Of a stretch of DNA of 64,000 nucleotides, positions 19,949 to 31,087 are shown piece by piece; the stretch's first letter is position 1; each line of letters opens with the position of its first letter. The stretch is from Undaria pinnatifida (taxonomy: Eukaryota > Sar > Phaeophyceae > Laminariales > Alariaceae): contig JABAKD010000026.1 in assembly GCA_012845835.1 (NCBI GenBank), positions 9,905,699 to 9,969,698 on the forward strand. The letters are read 5' to 3'. The position numbers were made by a program, and so were the translations under genes. The notes below the pieces were generated by a model. It made no database searches. It was not told the origin of the DNA and saw nothing but the letters and a program-made list of their open reading frames with translations.

Positions 19949-22690
19949 TGGAGAAACCGGCGTCTTTAATAGTCCTCAAGCACAAGGATGCGACTGGATG
20001 ACCGGTAAGGAGCAAATTCTCCTACAAGAGCTTGTTGCGATATTCATCAAGGTCACTGACCATGTGATCCGGGAGAAAATCGAAAAGCTCGTCAACTCCA
20101 ACATAAAGCAAGGAAATGACCCGGACTCTAATTTAATCGAAAAGACGCTCGCGCGCTCTGAGCTCCAGAATATGGGTGAGACGATTTCCGACCGCAGAGC
20201 TAAGGACATGTGTTCAAGGATTAGCGGCGCAATACAAGCATGTCAAAATGATGATGTACCAATACCCGACTTTCGACGTCACTCAGATTCAAAGCACGAC
20301 GCGCCATCTTTGTTGGATGATCTTTCGGGCAAGAGCGATACCAAGATCACTGGTCGTGGCGTTGCCATGACTGCGGCATCGACTTGCAGTCATTGAGGGA
20401 AGGAAAGACCCTACGCCCGGTACTGCTGGAACTGGAAGGATGAAAACGACTGCAGACCTATTGGCGCTCGCGAAAAGCAGAAGAACAAGGAATCTTCAAA
20501 CGGCAAGGCAGCATCCAACGTTGAAGTTAAGCACACGTGGTGTTCTGTACACAAGACTACTTCTCAAGTCGATAAGAAACGCCACAGCCAAGGAACACCA
20601 CGCTCATCGCCGAGTGGACGCGCTCACACTGCATCTTTTGTACAAGGCGCAAACACACACCTCCTACAGCGACGAAAAGGCGTCCCTTAATTTCGACGAT
20701 GACTTCGTGGAAGGGTTCCCGTTTGAAGGACTGCTAGTTGGTAGCGGCAACAGGGGTTTGACCTCAACAGCGACAAGTACACGATGATTGTGGACAGCGG
20801 CACGTCAAAACACTTGATACACGAGGAGCTGATCCAAGAATACGGAAAAACATAAGGCATTACAAAAAGCTAAAGGATCCGACGGTCATCATGACTAACG
20901 GAAGCAAGGAGGTATTCGCAACAGAAACAGGCACAATCTAGGGATACATCATCGACCAGGCCGGCCAGCGTGTTGCTGTTGGCATCTCGACCATGTCCGT
21001 ACCTGGACTGGGACGCAACATCTTCTCCTTTATCAAAGCAATGCAATAAGGGGTAAGCACTGTCTTTGAAACGGGAAACCGCCACTTGCACGTCAACAGA
21101 AATAATTCACTTCCTCTCGCCCGACCGTCAAAGCAAAAGGCCGTATGCTTTTACATGGAATTTCTTCGCACCCTGGGCGGCACGGCTGATACGTCATCAA
21201 CGCCTGCTGTGATTCCGGCAGCACAGGCAAGCAACGACGCCAATCCAGGCGATTACACCTCGGACGAGACCCACGAATTCTGCACCAACTCCAGAATAGC
21301 CATGAAGCACACCACGACGGTAACGCCCTAACGGGAGAGGGTATCCGCCGGGTATCGGCAGAATCATGCGGCTGTGAAGAAGTGCACAGGAACAGGCGGA
21401 TACAACACGCCTGGAGAGGCTACTGTTACAGAGACTGGGTGCCAACATGCGCAAATCCCGGACACCACGCTCGAGGAAGCCAGTCACTGAGACGGAACGC
21501 TCTTGTGCGCTAGCCAAGGACATGCTACACTACTACTAAAACAACCTTCTGGAAAGGGAAAAGTCATCGACAACAGCCGGAGCGTCATCGACGGGAGCTG
21601 GAGCATCCTCATCAGACGATGAAGCGTCATCGTCGCCAAATATTGAACAATCGCAATCAAGGGCGGAGAACTAATGCAAGAAGCTGGAGTCTCCTTGTAA
21701 GAATATACGCCTACCATTACGCCCGGAGAAGTTCATTCTACTACGGCTGGGGCCGCATCGGATGCACCGCATCACGAAACCGCCACACAAGACCGAATCC
21801 AAGAGTCGAGGATACATTCGACACCACGCACGCAACAGGAGCATTCGGGACAAACCCACTAACCAAGTGTGTAGGATTCACCTACACCAAGAGAGACCCT
21901 TCCCGGATCTCGGATGAGCAACCCCCCCGGTGATTAAGATCTCCATCGACACACCAAGATGCCATCCACTTCACGGATCAGCATGGTCTGGAACTAGGGC
22001 CAATCAAACATGTTCGCATGGGCTCTTTGGAGCAGCAGCATCTGGATCACCATCGCATACCGAAGCAACTGCGACGAGAATCACAGGATCAACTTCATGT
22101 TGGGTCACGGGAACACCAGCTGAACCAACGGCATTACACGGGACCGTTGGAGTCGCTGGATCATCGCCATCTAGGACCACTGGATCACCAGGTGGGCCAA
22201 GGGTCGACGGATCGACAATGTCTGCTACATCCGGGATTGCACCAGTTATGTTCGATCCACGCCTTGGAGGCAAGCTCAACAACGAAACATAAAGTCAGGG
22301 GGAGGTTTATACGCCCACGACAGAAAACGGACAGCGGCGAGTAAACCCGGCCACAAGATCTGCAAAAATACAAAGATGACCTAGAGCCACCGTCGACATC
22401 TCCGGCTTTCGTCTACACCCGCAAGCCAACCTCAGGCTTCCTCTCAGTTCCGAACGAAGAACCCATAAGCATCGACGTCAAGACACAGAACCTCTCTGCA
22501 TAAGTATCAGTCGAGGCGAAGCCAATGACGGCAATCACTTTTGAGGGAAATGATTTAACAAACCTCTCCAACTTCAACATGAAGGTAAGCCTGTAGTTCG
22601 AAGCGACGGACAACGCACGAAGCATATCTAACGACGTCTCCAGCAATAACGTCTACGTCGGTAACTTTTACACTACCAAGGTCGAGCCAC
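19949..22690 (+). mobile_element. Ty1/Copia fragment: gag, zinc knuckles, protease, linker
   Basis: The plus strand starts with an ATG at 19949 (MEKPASLIVLKHKD) and continues in alternating frames through a Copia-type gag (EQILLQELVAIFIKV, TFDVTQIQST). A CCHC knuckle at about 20383-20430 has its second Cys replaced by a stop (CSH, stop, GKE) and the His by Pro. A second Zn-like motif, WCSVHKTTSQ, lies at about 20538. The protease follows with MIVDSGTSKHLIHEEL at about 20784, having the DSG active site. Further downstream is the Ser/Pro/Gly-rich linker that normally precedes Copia integrase/RT, and a TRSA-type segment near 22350. No integrase core, RT or RNase H is present, so pol is truncated. 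LTRs were not identified. The head abuts the truncated LINE, orientation opposite. Confidence 0.72.
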
Positions 22691-23639
22691 TGGAGTTGTG
22701 AAATGCGTTATCTGTTGGCCAATATTGTACGTAGTGTGTCGCATGTTCTCTTTGTACGAAGCGGGCAGACACAACAACCAGTGTTGTGCACGGTTTGGGG
22801 ATTGGAGAATATCGCAGTTGGTACCAAATAAGAATACAAGGCGAATACGCAATTTCGACTGCACACCTGAATACTGCAATTGACTACGCATCTTCGGTAT
22901 TTCAACCCATACGTCCGGAAAACTCGCAACCTGGACACGTACACGCGGAAGATTAAGGTACACGAGAGTTGATGGTTCTCTAGAATAAGTGGTATTTCTT
23001 TAGCAGTGCGTCGCTGGTAGTGCCCCTTTGTTCCTATAATTGTGGGCGGCAGGAACACTGGTAGGCTGTTCACTCCTGAAATTGTTGCGGAATGATGACC
23101 AGATTCACTGTTTCAGACCTCTGCACAATCGTCTTTTATCTCTTCGTTGTTGATTAACCGAGCGGAATATGGTTAACGTCTGGTGATTGTATTTCAAAAT
23201 TGTGAGCTAGTAAGTTAACTTACATAAACAAGAAGCATGTATAATAGTGTCAGAGCGTGTCCGCTTATTTTGCATTCACCCCTTAGATATTTAGCACGAT
23301 GAGCCTGCTCTACGCAAAACATTTCCCCCAACATTTATCATTAATGCTGCATGTATTTCCGTAATGGAGTTTTTCGCATACAACGCAGAGTGAGCAAATC
23401 TTAACATAACGGGGTTAGGTAATAAAAATGATACATATTGTCAGTAACCATCATGTCGTTAATTGATAACACTGAAAGCCATCTGGTATACATTGCGAGT
23501 TTCTAGTACAACAGGCAGTTTTCAGCCTGGTGGTTGTCGTTTATCGATGAGCCTTAAACATGCAGAGGTCTCAGCAGTAACATCTTAGGTATATCATACA
23601 CAGCAGTGTACAGGCTAATCGTATCCACAATCCGGGTGC
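22691..23639. other. No gene recognised
   Basis: No coding or structural feature stands out. Around 23575-23635 the phrase AGGTATATCATACACAGCA resembles AGGTATACGATACACAGCA at 3180, suggesting a minor dispersed repeat. Confidence 0.35.
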
Positions 23640-24146
23640 ATGTCGTACGTACTCGTACACGTTGAGAGGTACAGTCTTCGGTTTCCCTCGTAAAACCGGT
23701 AGCAAGATATTTGTTATGGGAGTTGTTGCTGAGGCAAAAATGTAGGCTACGTAAAGTCTTGATTACGTACCCCGAGATACGAGTTGTTTACATGACAAGG
23801 ATGTAGGTTTTCGTATTGGGATCAATCGCTTTCTTGGGATCATAGCTTGTTTCACATTTGTTGTTTGTACCTCATGCTGAGGGTTTATTTGCCTTTGATC
23901 TACGAGCAGCGCATCGCGGGTGCACCCCCCTCACATGGTCACTCCACATCTACACATCATTAAATTTACATCGGAACCTTTTGCTTACCATCAGCTTTTA
24001 TCTGATGTGCAAAGCAAGTCAATTAATCATCATGTCGGCTCAAGGTCGTCAAACAAAATCATCATTTCATTTTTCAATAGTTGGAGCTTTTCCCCTACAG
24101 GCTCACCTAACCGTTGCCTGCGTTTGCCTCAAATCATTTAAGCTGT
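23640..24146. repeat. Dispersed repeat family R, copy 2, left part
   Basis: Matches 15745-16265 in order. The match breaks exactly where the miniature LTR element starts (24147) and resumes at 25437, so this copy was an insertion target. Confidence 0.6.
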
Positions 24147-24520
24147 TGTTAAGGACTTTAGTGGGGTATTACTCCGTTTGACCACTTGAAAAAGGTTAAC
24201 CAATAGCTTACCCAAACTAAGCCTTATAACACTCCCCCCCCCTGAACCGGCGGGATAGAAGGTCGGCCGGATATACGGGCGGACCTGTCAATATGTCCAA
24301 GCCGTTTCATTTCATGGGTATACCGGGGAGAGTATTTTTCAAGTTCGCCATGGGAAAATCTGAAAAAGTTTATTATTGTGGATGTGGGGATCGAACCCAC
24401 GACCCAAAAACCCATGGTCTGTCGACGACGCCATTTGTCAAGGAATTTAGTGGGGTATTAGTCCGTTTGACCACTTGCCACTGGTCAACCAATAGCTTAC
24501 CCAAACTAAGCCTAATAACA
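24147..24520 (-). mobile_element. Miniature LTR retrotransposon (TRIM-like)
   Basis: Two 85-bp direct repeats (24147-24231, 24436-24520), each TG...CA, flank about 204 bp. Read on the minus strand, the LTR (TGTTATTAGGCTTAG...) is followed after two bases by TGGCGTCGTCGACAGACC, a plausible tRNA primer-binding site. The other LTR is preceded by a run of about ten G plus AG, a good polypurine tract. The interior has no ORF. It does include GTGGGTTCGATCCCCAC, a perfect T-arm-like stem-loop with the pol III B-box. A second PPT-like C-run and a GAACGGCGGG fragment follow the right LTR, so part of another tandem unit is present. The same family occurs at 50810-51463. Confidence 0.72.
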
Positions 24521-24552
24521 CTCCCCCCCCTGAACGGCGGGGCTGACACAGT

Positions 24553-25110
24553 ATGTGCTCAACAAATTTTCCAAGAAATCCCCGCCGTACCACGTCACTC
24601 AAGAAGACGTTTCGACTCCCCTCCAACGGCTGGAGGTGGAGCAGATCAGTAGTCATCCGTCGGTACGGGGGCGAGGTGGCGTCATCGCGGTGCTATACAA
24701 GACGCATTGGGCGGGACTCCCCGAACCGTCCTGGGAGCGGGAAATGGACCTTCACCTCTCCCGCTCTCACATATTGCGTTATTGGGCCGGAACCCCGGAC
24801 CAGCACCGCCAAACCACCCGCCTTTACCGCCGAATGCGGATCGGGGCGGCACAGCGTGAGCTCTCCCGCAACAACGGGGAACGTTTCCTAGCGCCGGGCT
24901 ACGCCTGTGTTCCCCGCACCGATTATCTCCGTCGCTACCACGACACAGCACTCCCTAAGGGGGCCCACGTTTGGTACAAGGGAGACGATGGTTTATGGTG
25001 GCTAGAAAAAAATCAGCGCGAGCACTACCGAGGACAAGGTATACCTGGTCCGCTTTCTGGACGACCCGGGACCGATTAAACTCCCTCTTCCCCCGGCGTT
25101 CGTAGAACCG
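24553..25110 (+). pseudogene. Chromodomain-containing C-terminus of a Ty3/gypsy polyprotein
   Basis: The reading LEVEQISSHPSVRG, VLYKTHWAGLPEPSWERE and SRSHILRYW (about residues 28-75) is a chromodomain: a beta-strand entry, a W-x-x-x-x-x-x-W/E aromatic pattern and a terminal helix. It is followed by a basic stretch and TALPKGAHVWYKGDDGLWWL, then after a frameshift near 25030 by VYLVRFLDDPGPIKLPLPPA. This tail is one I associate with stramenopile chromovirus-like elements. Upstream RT and integrase are absent, so this is only the 3' end of an element. The LTR at 25166-25435 follows it. Confidence 0.72.
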
Positions 25111-25165
25111 GAGTTTCCCCGAATCTCGCATATTTCTGCATATGCGACTCATCAGGGTGGGCTAG

Positions 25166-25435
25166 TGTTAAGATACGGCCTCGAAAGGCCTGTAGGTTAT
25201 CGAATTTGAGATCATATGGATGGGTTTCGTATGATAAGGTTGGCGGTTTATATTCGGGGAAGTTAGGAATTAGATCGGAGGCACGCGCCTCCGATCTCAG
25301 AAGCTATCCCGGGCTCTGGTGGAAACGAATAAACCTACATCTCTACGAAGGAACGAAAGTGAGTACTCTACGAGGACCTGCTCAATTGGCAGACCTGCAG
25401 GGGGCACTCTGTGTCCCCCACCTATTTATTGCACA
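25166..25435 (+). repeat. 3' LTR of the chromodomain gypsy fragment
   Basis: A 270-bp segment starting TGTTAAGATACGG and ending TTTATTGCACA lies directly downstream of the chromodomain coding region, preceded by the purine-rich CAGGGTGGGCTAG. It ends where dispersed repeat R resumes. It contains AATAAA at about 25329 and a strong hairpin at 25272-25297. No matching 5' LTR is in the window. Confidence 0.6.
25272..25297. other. Perfect 11-bp hairpin inside the LTR
   Basis: AGATCGGAGGC, loop ACGC, GCCTCCGATCT. It lies about 30 bp upstream of AATAAA and may be part of the R region of the LTR, acting at the RNA level. Confidence 0.6.
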
Positions 25436-25520
25436 GAGTGTCTTCATCGGGTCATATGAAAACGAGCCTAGGAGCGTACACCAGCTACGCGAGCTGATAC
25501 ACGCCACGTGCCATCTCAAT
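25436..25520. repeat. Dispersed repeat family R, copy 2, right part
   Basis: GTCTTCATCGGGTCAT, GAGCGTACACCAGCTACG and GCCACGTGCCATC match 16270-16350 of copy 1. Confidence 0.6.
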
Positions 25521-25799
25521 TATAAAAAGCTACTACCAGGTATTATTTATATAACAACCGTAAAACGATGTCGTTCATGGTGTTGACCCGAAACTCGGTA
25601 CCAGGTACAAGAAACCCAGAGGGGAGAAGCTGGATGTAGCAACACTTCTCGTACGAGATCGTGGTCGCGGACCAAACGTTGCATGTGCGGTAGCTTGTGT
25701 CGCACAACAAGACAACGTGAAACAACGGTTACAGTGATTTTCCCGACGGGGTGTTGACGCGGTGTTTTTATGGCTGTGTATCGGTAGCACTTAACGCTA
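25521..25799. other. No gene recognised
   Basis: Short non-coding spacer between repeat R and the first poly-C block; no feature seen. Confidence 0.3.
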
Positions 25800-27520
25800 C
25801 TATTGAGATAGAATATATAATATAAAAAAAATTAAACAACCCTTCCCCCCCTCGCCGCTCCGTCCCCCGATTCTCCCCCCCCCCCCCTTCCGCCTAGTCT
25901 GTCCAAACGCCCCACTCACAATCAAAATCAGCCTGAGTAATAAACACCTATACGCAGTTGATATCACGTCATTATCGTTCTGACCATCCATGACGTAGTT
26001 TTCAATTATTTTCCCCCCGACCCCCCCTCCCCTCTAACGCCCCCTTTTCTCCGACCACCTGCACGATCGCCTAGACCTAGCACCACGCGTATAACAAGTT
26101 GCTACATATCTTTGATCTCACAGCCGAAGTGTATTTGAATATTATTTGTGACCTAAACCTCCTAAAAAATCCCCCCCCCCCCCCCCTCCCTCCCCTCTTG
26201 CTCTCCCTTACTCAAACGCCCCACCAAATATCGAAATCCGACACATTAACAAACACTTCACGCACAGGATATCACCTCATTATCTTTCGAGAGCCATCCA
26301 TGCCGCTGTGTTCCCCCCCCCCCTCCCCCCCCCCCGACTCGAACGCCCCCTTCTTCCCCATCACCCGCACCATCGCCTAGACCTAGCACCACACGTATAA
26401 CAAACCCCTCACCTGAAGCCCTCCCCCCCCCCCCCCCCCCCTCCAACGCCCCCTCTTTTCCGACCACCTGCACGATTGACTAGACCTAGCACCACGCGTA
26501 TAACAACCTGCTACATATCTTTGATCTCACAGCCGAAGTGTATTTGAATATTATTTGTGACCTAAACCTCCTAAAAAATCTCCCCCCCCCCCCTCTTGCT
26601 CTCCCTTACTCCAACGCCCCACCAAATATCGAAATCCGCCACATTAATAAACACTTCACGCACAGGATATCACCTCATTATCGTTCGAGAGCCATCCATG
26701 CCGCTGTGTCCCCCCCCCTCTCCCCCCCCGCCTCGAACGCCCCCTTCTTCCCCATCACCCGCACCATCGCCTAGACCTAGCACCACACGTATAACAAACC
26801 CCTCACCTAAAGCCCTTCCCCCCCCCCCCCCCTCCGCCCCCCGCCCCCACCCCCCACCTTCCCCCCCAACCCATCCCAACCCCACCCCCTCGAACACTCC
26901 ACCCTCTCTTTACTCACTGATTGCACGACTTACTCCAGGATATACATGATAAACTGATGTATTATTTCCAAAACCGTCACATTTATCCCCTCAAAATAAT
27001 GTATAGTTTCCAGGCACATATTGAGCTGCCCCCCCCGCCCCCCTCGCCCCCCGCCCCCCCCTCCCCCCCCCGCCCAACCCCCCCCCCCCCCCTGCCCCAA
27101 CCCCCCCCCCCCCCCGCCTCCAATAATATACTGGTGCCAAAACCGTCAGATTTATCCCCTCGAAAGGATTTATAGCTTACATGCACAAATTGCCCCTTTC
27201 CCCCCCCCCCCCCCCTCCCCCCCCCCTCCAAACCCGCTCGCTTTTTATCAAAACCAGGCCCCCTTTCCCTTCACAGCTGTCCGATTTTGTCCCCCTCAGA
27301 AACGGGTTTTATAGTTTCCGCGCACAGACTGACTAAAACCATCCTGTTGACCTTGATAGCTACACTGTAGTTGCAAGGGGAGTCGCCGATCTATATCCTC
27401 AATGAGGACACGAAACTCGTAATACGCGCGATCGGAGTATCACGCACAGCTTGCAAATATGAGTTTCGACGAAATCTTCGATCTCACAGCTGGAGTGTGT
27501 TTTCGTTTTTTATAATATTA
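25800..27520 (-). repeat. G/C-tract repeat family, long copy 1 (inverted)
   Basis: Tandem subunits carry runs of 8 to 17 C (for example 25879, 26170, 26423, 26582, 26819, 27030-27120). These are separated by conserved phrases such as AAACGCCCCACC, GATATCACCTCATTATC, GCCATCCATG, CGCCTAGACCTAGCACCA and AACCGTCAGATTTATCCCC. The right end (27280-27510) contains AAACGGGTTTTATAG, GTTGACC, TAGCTACACTGTAG and CTTCGATCTCACAGCTG, shared in inverse orientation with 35085 and 52295. No protein is encoded; apparent Pro- or Gly-rich ORFs are products of the tracts. Minus is used for orientation relative to copies 2 and 4. Confidence 0.8.
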
Positions 27521-28880
27521 TTGAAAAAAAATCGTTTGTTGTTGGCTCGCTGCTCTCCGGCGCCCCTGGGTTTCTTCTCGCAGTTTCGGCCGCGGGGCAA
27601 GCTAGCCTGTCATGAGTATATTGTAAACCATGACGGGATCTCGACAGAGCTCCGTGGCGGTTCTCTGCGCATGAAACGTCGCCCAGCTGACTGTGGATTG
27701 CGTTCCGTCTCCCTGAGACGAGCAGGTTACTTGCAACACCCCAAATATATATTTTTTACGTTTTTGATAAGCGTTTGCAATTTTGCGTTATTTTTTGTTT
27801 TGTTTGTGAAGAAATGGCCGCGTACCCGCCCAGTCTCGGATCGCCTTGTCTGTTTTGATCGCACCCTCTCAGCAGTTGCCACAGCATGAGAAGCAGCAAT
27901 AGCCGCAGCAATAGCGGCAGAAAAATAGCAGCGGTACACATCCGCCGAGCGCCGTGTACCTCGCGGCGGCGAGCAGGGTGCAGACAGGGATGTATCATGC
28001 ACAGAAATGGTCCCTGTTCTCTCGATTGGTATGCCGTGTCGGCCGAGCATTGAAGCAGCAAGACCATTATCATATCTAACTTATAACGTCCCCTATATTT
28101 TACCCAGCAAAAAACTGTCAACAGATACGCAACGTTTCGTTGGCTTCCAAGGCCACCGCGATAGCTGCCTGGCACCGTGGGCACCTGGTGAATGCGCGAC
28201 GCGTGCCGGGTCTCCTCGACTTTGAGGGGTCGAGGTTAGCCGATTTCCGTTGCGACCTGGCCGGCATCGGCCAACAGAGGGTGTCTCGGGATGGGGTGCC
28301 TGGTGACTACATGAGACAAATAAACCTCGGTGTGTGGCTGGAGGTGACTCGTGTGGACATAAATGTAAGATGGGTTCGAGCACAAGACGCCCACCAATCG
28401 TTTTTTACATTACCATCGAAATTATTGAGTTGCTCTTTGTAACCCCTCGGCTCCGGGTGAATGTTGCTTCTACGTCACCAAGAGCAGTAGCTACGATACA
28501 TGTCAATATGTTCCTCTAATAGTATATGTGTAACTTGCAACCACTCCCCCTGCTGCAAGTATTTTTGCTCATGACATGTCCTAACCCAATATTGTAGCAA
28601 TGGCCATAGTGTTCATTTTTACAGGTCACAACCCGGGGCTCCCTCTCAAGTACACAACTTTAGTAGATTTTTACAGGAGGTGTATCTTGCTCATATCGTC
28701 GAGAACCGTTTGCTATGGGGCAGGACCTGGATCAAACGTATTACTTCTCTATATGTATGCAGACCCCCTCCCCCTGCGTTGCATTGGAGCTGTTACGTGT
28801 GCACCTCCTTTCCGATGCAACCTCCTACATTTCATCATTATTAGACAACTGTTGTAATCGTACCGTACTCTAGCTGTGGC
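27521..28880. other. No secure gene; one GC-rich ORF noted
   Basis: At 28140-28442 a TTG-started frame (ASKATAIAAWHRGHLVNARR, then GLLDFEGSRLADFRCDLAG) is GC-rich and less repetitive than its surroundings. AATAAACCT follows at 28319, reminiscent of the LTR at 25166-25435. It might be a retroelement 3' remnant. Near 27885-27935 there is an AGCAGCAATAGCCGCAGC repeat. 28740-28830 shares GCATTGGAGCT...CACGTG with 30850-30900 and, inverted, with 30515-30580. Confidence 0.3.
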
Positions 28881-28889
28881 ATTACTTGT

Positions 28890-29105
28890 TAACAGTAGTA
28901 GTAGCAGTAGTAGTGATAGTAGCAGTAGCAGCAGTAAAGGTACCACGTCGTACATGTTGCTCATGCCTGGCAAGTAGCTTCTACCTTTCCAATAGCTGCT
29001 GCGATTGTCCAGTAGTTGTGTTACAAAAGTAATAATATACTATATAGGCATAGTCGTAGTGGTAGTGGTAGTAGCAGTAGCGGTACTAGCAGTGGTGGTG
29101 GTTGG
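28890..29105. repeat. (GTA)n / (GTAGCA)n imperfect microsatellites
   Basis: AACAGTAGTAGTAGCAGTAGTAGTG at 28890-28940 (in triplet steps) and a second imperfect GTAGTG run at 29045-29100 flank the tRNA-like array. The same triplet borders the array's other side at 30418-30476. Confidence 0.75.
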
Positions 29106-29124
29106 CTGTACAACACTACCCACT

Positions 29125-30415
29125 GTGACTACGTGGGCCAGTGGGTATGGCTATATAGACTATCTAACTATCTGGGTTCGAATCCTCCCAATATCACATT
29201 CCCGCTTTTTTGCCTGAAAAAGCGAAATAAGGAAATATCGCGTGTTCGCGACCGTGCCCGCTGGATACGTGGATGGTTATGACAGTTTGTCTTGAGTGCG
29301 TGGCGAGGGGAGGGCCCCGGATATCCCTGTTACGAAGTCGGTGAGAGTCAATTGACGGACACGCTCAAACATACATTTTGTTGGTTATACGGCACTGCCG
29401 ACTGCACCACCACGTAGCAGTGACTACGTGGGCCAGTGGGTGGTGTTATATAACCAACCGAAGATATGTTGGGGGTTCGAATCCCCTGAGTGCGTGGCGA
29501 GGGGAGGGCCCGGGATGGCCCTGTTACGAAGTCGGTGAGAGTCGATTGACGGACACGCTCAAACATATATTTTGTTTTTTATATGGCACTGCGGACTACA
29601 CCATCACCTAGCAGTGACTACGTGGGCCAGTGGGTAGTGTCGGTTCATCAACCGCAGATATGTTTGGGGTTTCGAATCCCACCGATGTCACATTTCCGCC
29701 TTTTTTCCTGAGAAGAAAGCAAAAAAGGGAAATAACAACGTCTTCGCGAGCGTGCGCGCTGGATGCGTACATAGTTGTGCTGGTTTTCTCCTGCGTACTA
29801 CGGTAGTGCGTGGCGAGGGAAGAGCCCCGGCTATCCCTGTTACGATGTGGGTGAGTGTCATTTGACGGACTCGCGAACACATTTTTTTGTTGGTTACATA
29901 GCAGTACCCGTAGTCACTGGATGCGTACATAGTTGTGATAGTTTGCTCCTGCGTACTACGGTAGTGCGTGGCGAGGGAAGAGCCCCGGCTATCCCTGTTA
30001 CGATGTGGGTGAGTGTCATTTGGCGGACTCGCGAACACATATTTTTGTTGGTTATATACTGCACTACCCACTGAACCACGTAGTCACGTGACTACGTGGG
30101 CCGGTGGGTACTGCTATATAACCAACAACAGAAGATTTTTTGAATCCCACCGACTTCATATTTCCGTTTTTTTCAGTGAAAAGCAACATAAGGAAATAAC
30201 GTATTTGCGAGCGTGCGCTGGATACGTGAATGTTTGCGATCGTTTGTTTCTGAGTACTACGGCAGTGCGTGGCGAGGGGAGATCCCCGGATATCCCTCTT
30301 ACGAAGTCGGTGAGAGTCAATTGACGGACTCATAATTTTTTGTTGGGTATATAGACTATAGCACTACCCACTGAACGTGACTACGTGGGTCAGTGATCAG
30401 TGCTATATAACGCAC
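29125..30415 (+). repeat. Tandem array of tRNA-headed inverted-end units
   Basis: Heads starting GTGACTACGTGGGCCAGTGG occur at 29125, 29420, 29614, 30088 and 30377. Each has a pol III A-box-like TGGGCCAGTGGG, and the first two have an intact B-box, GGTTCGAATCC (29175 and 29474); the third and fourth are mutated. Units then share a stem CGCTTTTTTGCCTGAAAAAGCG-like region, TGCGTGGCGAGGGGAG, ATCCCTGTTACGAAGTCGG and TTGTTGGTTATA. Each unit ends in CACTACCCACTG...CCACGTAGTCAC, the inverse complement of the head. Unit length is about 190-295 bp, with a doubled or truncated unit at 29614-30087. Part of each unit could be called a tRNA-related SINE, but the terminal inversion is MITE-like. Functional tRNA is unlikely. 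Confidence 0.75.
30076..30099. other. Perfect 24-bp palindrome at a unit junction
   Basis: CCACGTAGTCAC followed without a gap by its complement GTGACTACGTGG. It arises where the inverted tail of one tRNA-like unit meets the head of the next. Confidence 0.85.
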
Positions 30416-30417
30416 TG

Positions 30418-30476
30418 TACTAGTAGTAGTATCAGACGTATTAGCAGTAACAGAAGCCGTAGCAGTAGTAGTAGCA
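30418..30476. repeat. Imperfect (AGT/GTA)n microsatellite
   Basis: Triplet repeat at the right boundary of the tRNA-like array, followed by a short segment (30515-30580) that is an inverted copy of 28740-28830. Confidence 0.65.
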
Positions 30477-30974
30477 GTTTACATGCCCAACCCGTGGCTC
30501 CCTCCCCATTAATCAGCTATGTAGGAGGTTGCATTGGAGATGCGGTGTACACGTATCCGCTCCAATGCAATGCCCTGGCGGAGGGAAGGCGAGAGCCTTT
30601 TGCAGTTTGGCAGCAGGACCTACATCAATAAATCAAGGTCTTCTTTTCTCCTTAGCAAGAGCTTCTTGACTGCCTTCGCTCTTCCATTAGATGCCACACT
30701 TCTCAATGAGTCTACAACCCATCGCACGGCGCGCATGCCGCTGTTACGGGGGTATGAGCAGTAGTAGCGGTACTGGTGGTGTAGGTATCAGTATAGCAGA
30801 ATTAGCGCACCAGTTAGTACTAATAGGACTTCTCTCCATATATAAACCGTCTACCCTCCTGCCCCATTGCATTGGAGCTTTCACGTGTACACCACCCTTC
30901 TAACGAACAACCTCCTACAGTACCTTTCGCCATTTTCAACTACTATAATCGTATAGTAATAGCTGTGGTTCTTT

Positions 30975-31041
30975 AGTAATAGTGGTAGTAGTAGTAGGAG
31001 TAGTAGGAGTAGGAGGAGGAGGAGTAGGAGGAGTAGTAGTA

Positions 31042-31087
<46 letters not shown>

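Noticed and set aside
25272-25297. Sequencing-adapter contamination (AGATCGGA)
   Set aside because: Only eight bases agree with the common adapter start and the sequence is a perfect symmetric hairpin within an LTR.
26258-27314. Pro-rich and Gly-rich ORFs on both strands
   Set aside because: They are translations of poly-C/poly-G runs and differ in frame between repeat copies.
29125-30415. Functional tRNA genes
   Set aside because: A- and B-box-like words are present, but no cloverleaf with a sensible anticodon arm could be drawn, and later heads have mutated B-boxes.
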